DNA of 49,626 nt from an uncultured Pelagibacteraceae bacterium. Its GTDB lineage: Bacteria; Pseudomonadota; Alphaproteobacteria; Pelagibacterales; Pelagibacteraceae. The notes below the pieces were generated by a model. It was not told the origin of the DNA and made no database searches. It saw only the letters and a list, made by a program, of their open reading frames with translations. A program made the translations under genes and the position numbers. Below are positions 47,183 through 49,626 of this stretch, piece after piece. The first letter of the stretch is position 1, and every line of letters begins with the position of its first letter. Where the stretch lies: positions 1-49,626 of the forward strand of contig CACFSG010000006.1 of NCBI GenBank assembly GCA_902568875.1, read 5' to 3'.

Positions 47183-49626
47183 TTAATTTTTTAAATTATA
47201 ACCTCGATGTTTATTTTTAATTGATGATATTTTTGAATACATTGGATGTATCAATTTTAAATCGCTGAAAATGATTTCTTTTTTTTGTTTATTAGACAAA
47301 TCAAAAAAATCTATATCATTTAACTTTATATTTTCTCCTTGTATTAATTTGGGCCCAACAATTGAAGTATCATTTATCTCTAAGTCTGACTCCTTTGAAA
47401 CTTCTAACAAATTTTCCTCAGCTAAAAAATATGATCTATAAATATGAGCACTACCACCTCCTCCATACTGCCAATTTTTTTTATACGCACTTAATTGAGT
47501 TTTGTTATCTTTAAAATTTACATGGAGAACTTTAGCTTTAGATTTATCTTTTACTGCTAAAGCGATATTATTTTTTTCAAGTAATGTATTATATATAAGC
47601 ACATTAGAACTTTCACCTATAGATAATCCTTTGTCTCTAGAGCCAGAAATAACCGAAGAGTCTACTAATGCCACACTTTCCATAAAATCAATTCCATCAT
47701 TTTTTGAATTTATAAATTTTGAATTAGTGATCCTTACATTGGTTGAAATATCTACATCAATTGCATCTGCAGGAGCATTCACAAATTCAGCATTGTTAAT
47801 AATTATATTATCACAATAAATAACATGCATCATATCATCATATTTTGAATGATTAATTAATCTTAAATTTTTAAGAAAAATATTATTTGTATTGTGTAAT
47901 GAAAACATAGATGTGAAATTAATTTGATTGTAATATCCTCCGCTTCCTCCATCAATAATTATATTTGAAATTTCACTATTAGTTGTTTTTTTTCCGATTA
48001 AACTTATTGAACCCCAAGGTTTGCTGTTTTCTTTATCTCTTTTGAATATAATTGGTTTTTCAACAGTACCATTTGCTATCACTTTGTTTTTAAATATTAC
48101 ATGAGAACCTTCACTTATTAAAAATTGAGTCCCGGGGCTTATTTCTACAGGTTTAGTAAAAACTAAATTCTTTTTGACCTTTATTTGACCTGAAATACTT
48201 TTAATCTTTTTATTGTTATCTAGCAATTCCTTGTCAAAGATAACATTATTAAATTTATTGGTTTCAGCTGCGTCAAAATTTGAAAAATATTTTATAAAAA
48301 ATTTTTCTTGAGAGAAAGGATTTTGAGCCCGTATATTATTTGGCTTAATATTTTTTTGTGTAATTATACTAAATTTTGTAGGAGATGCTTCAATCTTAAA
48401 ATTTGGATTAGCAAACATATTCGTTTTTCTTAAACTATAAGAAATTCTATTTGCATATAATTTTGCAGGTATAATAATACTCTTGTTTTCATTAGAGAAA
48501 AATTTATACTCATCCTCATCAATAAGTCCGTTATAATTAGTATCTAATCCGGCCCACTTTGGAATTTCATCATCAAAAATTAATTCAATAGTGCTAACCG
48601 GCATTTCTCCCTCTACAAAAATATTTATTTCATCTAAATTTTTGGTCCATCTAACAGATGGTTTTGTAAATAGTTTATTTTTTATTATTTCTTCAGTTTT
48701 TTTCAGATTCAGTTTAAAAATCTCTATATCTTTAAAAATTTTTTTTGCATTAATTTCTGGATCCCTTTTTAAGGATATTGCAAGTTTTTTATTAATTTTA
48801 TCAAAATAACTAATTTCCTCAGATAAAATTTTTGTATCAATAACATAATTGAGTAATTTATTGTATTTTTTGTCAATAAACTCACTGTTTCTGTTTAATA
48901 ATGAAATTAAATCGTCTTTTGAATATTCTAATGTATAAATTTTATTATCAATTTTTACTGGATGTGGATCCTGTAAAATTGGATAAACATGTCCATTCCA
49001 AGGATCAATAGCTATACGAACATTATGAAAATGATCTGCCTGATAGCTTTTTGTTAAGATCATAAAAGATAAGTAGTTAGCCCATGTATCTAAATCTATG
49101 TATTCAAGTAAATTATTAAAATCTTCTTTTCTTACTTCTGCCGATTGAAGAGTAGTTAAAAAATTTTTTAAATCTGATTTATCATTTAAATCTTTTTGAT
49201 TAAAAATTGCTGTTTTAGCCCACAAACCTGGATTATTATATAAATTTTCATCGAGACCAATTCTTTTTTCCACATTATGATTCTCGCCTTTATAAAGATT
49301 TATCGGCATAATTTTATTTCGCCGTAAATAATTCTCATCAAATCTTTCATCTTGCATAAAAACACCATTGCTTTGTCCATTTATATATAATTCAACTAAT
49401 TTAGAGTTATTGGTTAAAATCCCCATTCTTTTTGCAATATTATTGATTGGGAACAGCTCCAAATCAAAACCTGTATACTCATAATACCTTCTTCTATCGT
49501 GCATTTCTTTTTTTCTTGTTTTTAATCTTAAATTTTTTTTTTCTAATAACCAATTTTGAGGATTATCTCCTCTGTATCGAAGCTGTATATCTTGTAATTT
49601 TCCATCACTATTTAACATAGATCCAT
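47183..49626 (-). CDS. CotH-like protein with EF-hand loop and parallel beta-helix domain (5' end cut off)
   Basis: The frame is open to the right edge, so the protein starts outside the window; at least 813 residues are seen. Numbering from the internal Met at 49618: a CotH-kinase-like region (about 1-320) with IQLRYRGDNPQNWL, VELYINGQSNGVFMQDERFDE and WANYLSFMILTKSYQADHFHNV; a canonical EF-hand loop DTNYNGLIDEDE (359-370); then a right-handed beta-helix (about 490-720) with repeats such as NNIFLKNLRLINH, NIIINNAEFVNAPADAIDV and NVRITNSKFINSKNDGIDF. The usual CotH acidic motif near the YPILQDPHPVK stretch is changed, so kinase activity is doubtful. It is probably exported and paired with the VTC gene. 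Confidence 0.78.
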   Translation of the reverse strand, partial: GSMLNSDGKLQDIQLRYRGDNPQNWLLEKKNLRLKTRKKEMHDRRRYYEYTGFDLELFPINNIAKRMGILTNNSKLVELYINGQSNGVFMQDERFDENYLRRNKIMPINLYKGENHNVEKRIGLDENLYNNPGLWAKTAIFNQKDLNDKSDLKNFLTTLQSAEVRKEDFNNLLEYIDLDTWANYLSFMILTKSYQADHFHNVRIAIDPWNGHVYPILQDPHPVKIDNKIYTLEYSKDDLISLLNRNSEFIDKKYNKLLNYVIDTKILSEEISYFDKINKKLAISLKRDPEINAKKIFKDIEIFKLNLKKTEEIIKNKLFTKPSVRWTKNLDEINIFVEGEMPVSTIELIFDDEIPKWAGLDTNYNGLIDEDEYKFFSNENKSIIIPAKLYANRISYSLRKTNMFANPNFKIEASPTKFSIITQKNIKPNNIRAQNPFSQEKFFIKYFSNFDAAETNKFNNVIFDKELLDNNKKIKSISGQIKVKKNLVFTKPVEISPGTQFLISEGSHVIFKNKVIANGTVEKPIIFKRDKENSKPWGSISLIGKKTTNSEISNIIIDGGSGGYYNQINFTSMFSLHNTNNIFLKNLRLINHSKYDDMMHVIYCDNIIINNAEFVNAPADAIDVDISTNVRITNSKFINSKNDGIDFMESVALVDSSVISGSRDKGLSIGESSNVLIYNTLLEKNNIALAVKDKSKAKVLHVNFKDNKTQLSAYKKNWQYGGGGSAHIYRSYFLAEENLLEVSKESDLEINDTSIVGPKLIQGENIKLNDIDFFDLSNKQKKEIIFSDLKLIHPMYSKISSIKNKHRGYNLKN
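48509..48544 (-). other. EF-hand calcium-binding loop within the CotH-like protein
   Basis: The encoded DTNYNGLIDEDE has Asp, Asn, Asn, Asp and Glu at loop positions 1, 3, 5, 9 and 12 and Gly at 6, which fits a canonical calcium loop. It follows the CotH-like domain and precedes the beta-helix. A single loop of this type is common in extracellular bacterial proteins. Confidence 0.7.

Overview
This 49.6 kb stretch is AT-rich (roughly 70% A+T by eye) and very densely coded, with many genes overlapping by 1-14 bases and no gene-free gap above about 300 bases except the tmRNA locus. The organism looks like a streamlined marine alphaproteobacterium of the SAR11/Pelagibacter type. The evidence is a circularly permuted two-piece tmRNA, a TrcR/DUF1013 gene, alphaproteobacterial-type S21 and FolP, a tol-pal locus next to yebC and a resolvase gene, heavy Lys/Asn/Ile codon use, tiny intergenic gaps and flavin-dependent ThyX. 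The taxon is inferred from gene content, not from any search.

Layout. 1-2.9 kb: hflK (cut by the left edge) is divergent from an mrp/apbC-type ATPase. thyX follows, head to head with the two-piece tmRNA gene (ssrA). 2.9-7.0 kb: a very AT-rich accessory patch directly behind ssrA, with a SAM methyltransferase, a NodB-type polysaccharide deacetylase, a membrane-anchored glucose/sorbosone dehydrogenase-like protein and an FkbM methyltransferase, suggesting surface glycan or small-molecule modification. 7.0-13.5 kb: ppdK, glyS, glyQ and an S49 peptidase. 13.6-19.4 kb: isoprenoid and cofactor genes (ispB, pdxH, aroC, dxs, ispA, xseB). 19.4-22.3 kb: sua5/tsaC, tRNA-Arg(UCG), rluD and rpoH. 22.3-29.8 kb: purA, thiD, glmM, folP, ftsH and tilS. 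29.8-34.7 kb: cpoB, pal, tolB, tolA, tolR and tolQ, the trans-envelope Tol-Pal machine. 34.7-38.1 kb: a phage-type RuvC-like resolvase, yebC, ymdB, a 5-formyl-THF cyclo-ligase gene, zapA and a small coiled-coil gene. 38.1-46.3 kb, plus strand: tkt-gap-pgk-fba (central carbon), thiE, efp, suhB, rpmE, trcR, rpsU and initiator tRNA. 46.4 kb to the right edge: an accessory pair, a VTC-domain (polyphosphate polymerase-like) protein and a CotH-like/parallel beta-helix protein that runs off the window.

Most of the window is ordinary core genome. The points that stand out are: an Mrp protein without the Fe-S-binding CxxC motif; a 9-residue tmRNA tag and a 12-base spacer between the two tmRNA pieces; a phage-like resolvase where ruvC-ruvA-ruvB-ybgC would normally lie; a GAPDH with Asn replacing the NAD-selective Asp; a probable ATT start codon in rpsU; and the VTC/CotH-beta-helix-EF-hand pair, the best candidate here for a poorly described system. 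Both accessory patches sit immediately behind an RNA gene (ssrA and tRNA-fMet).
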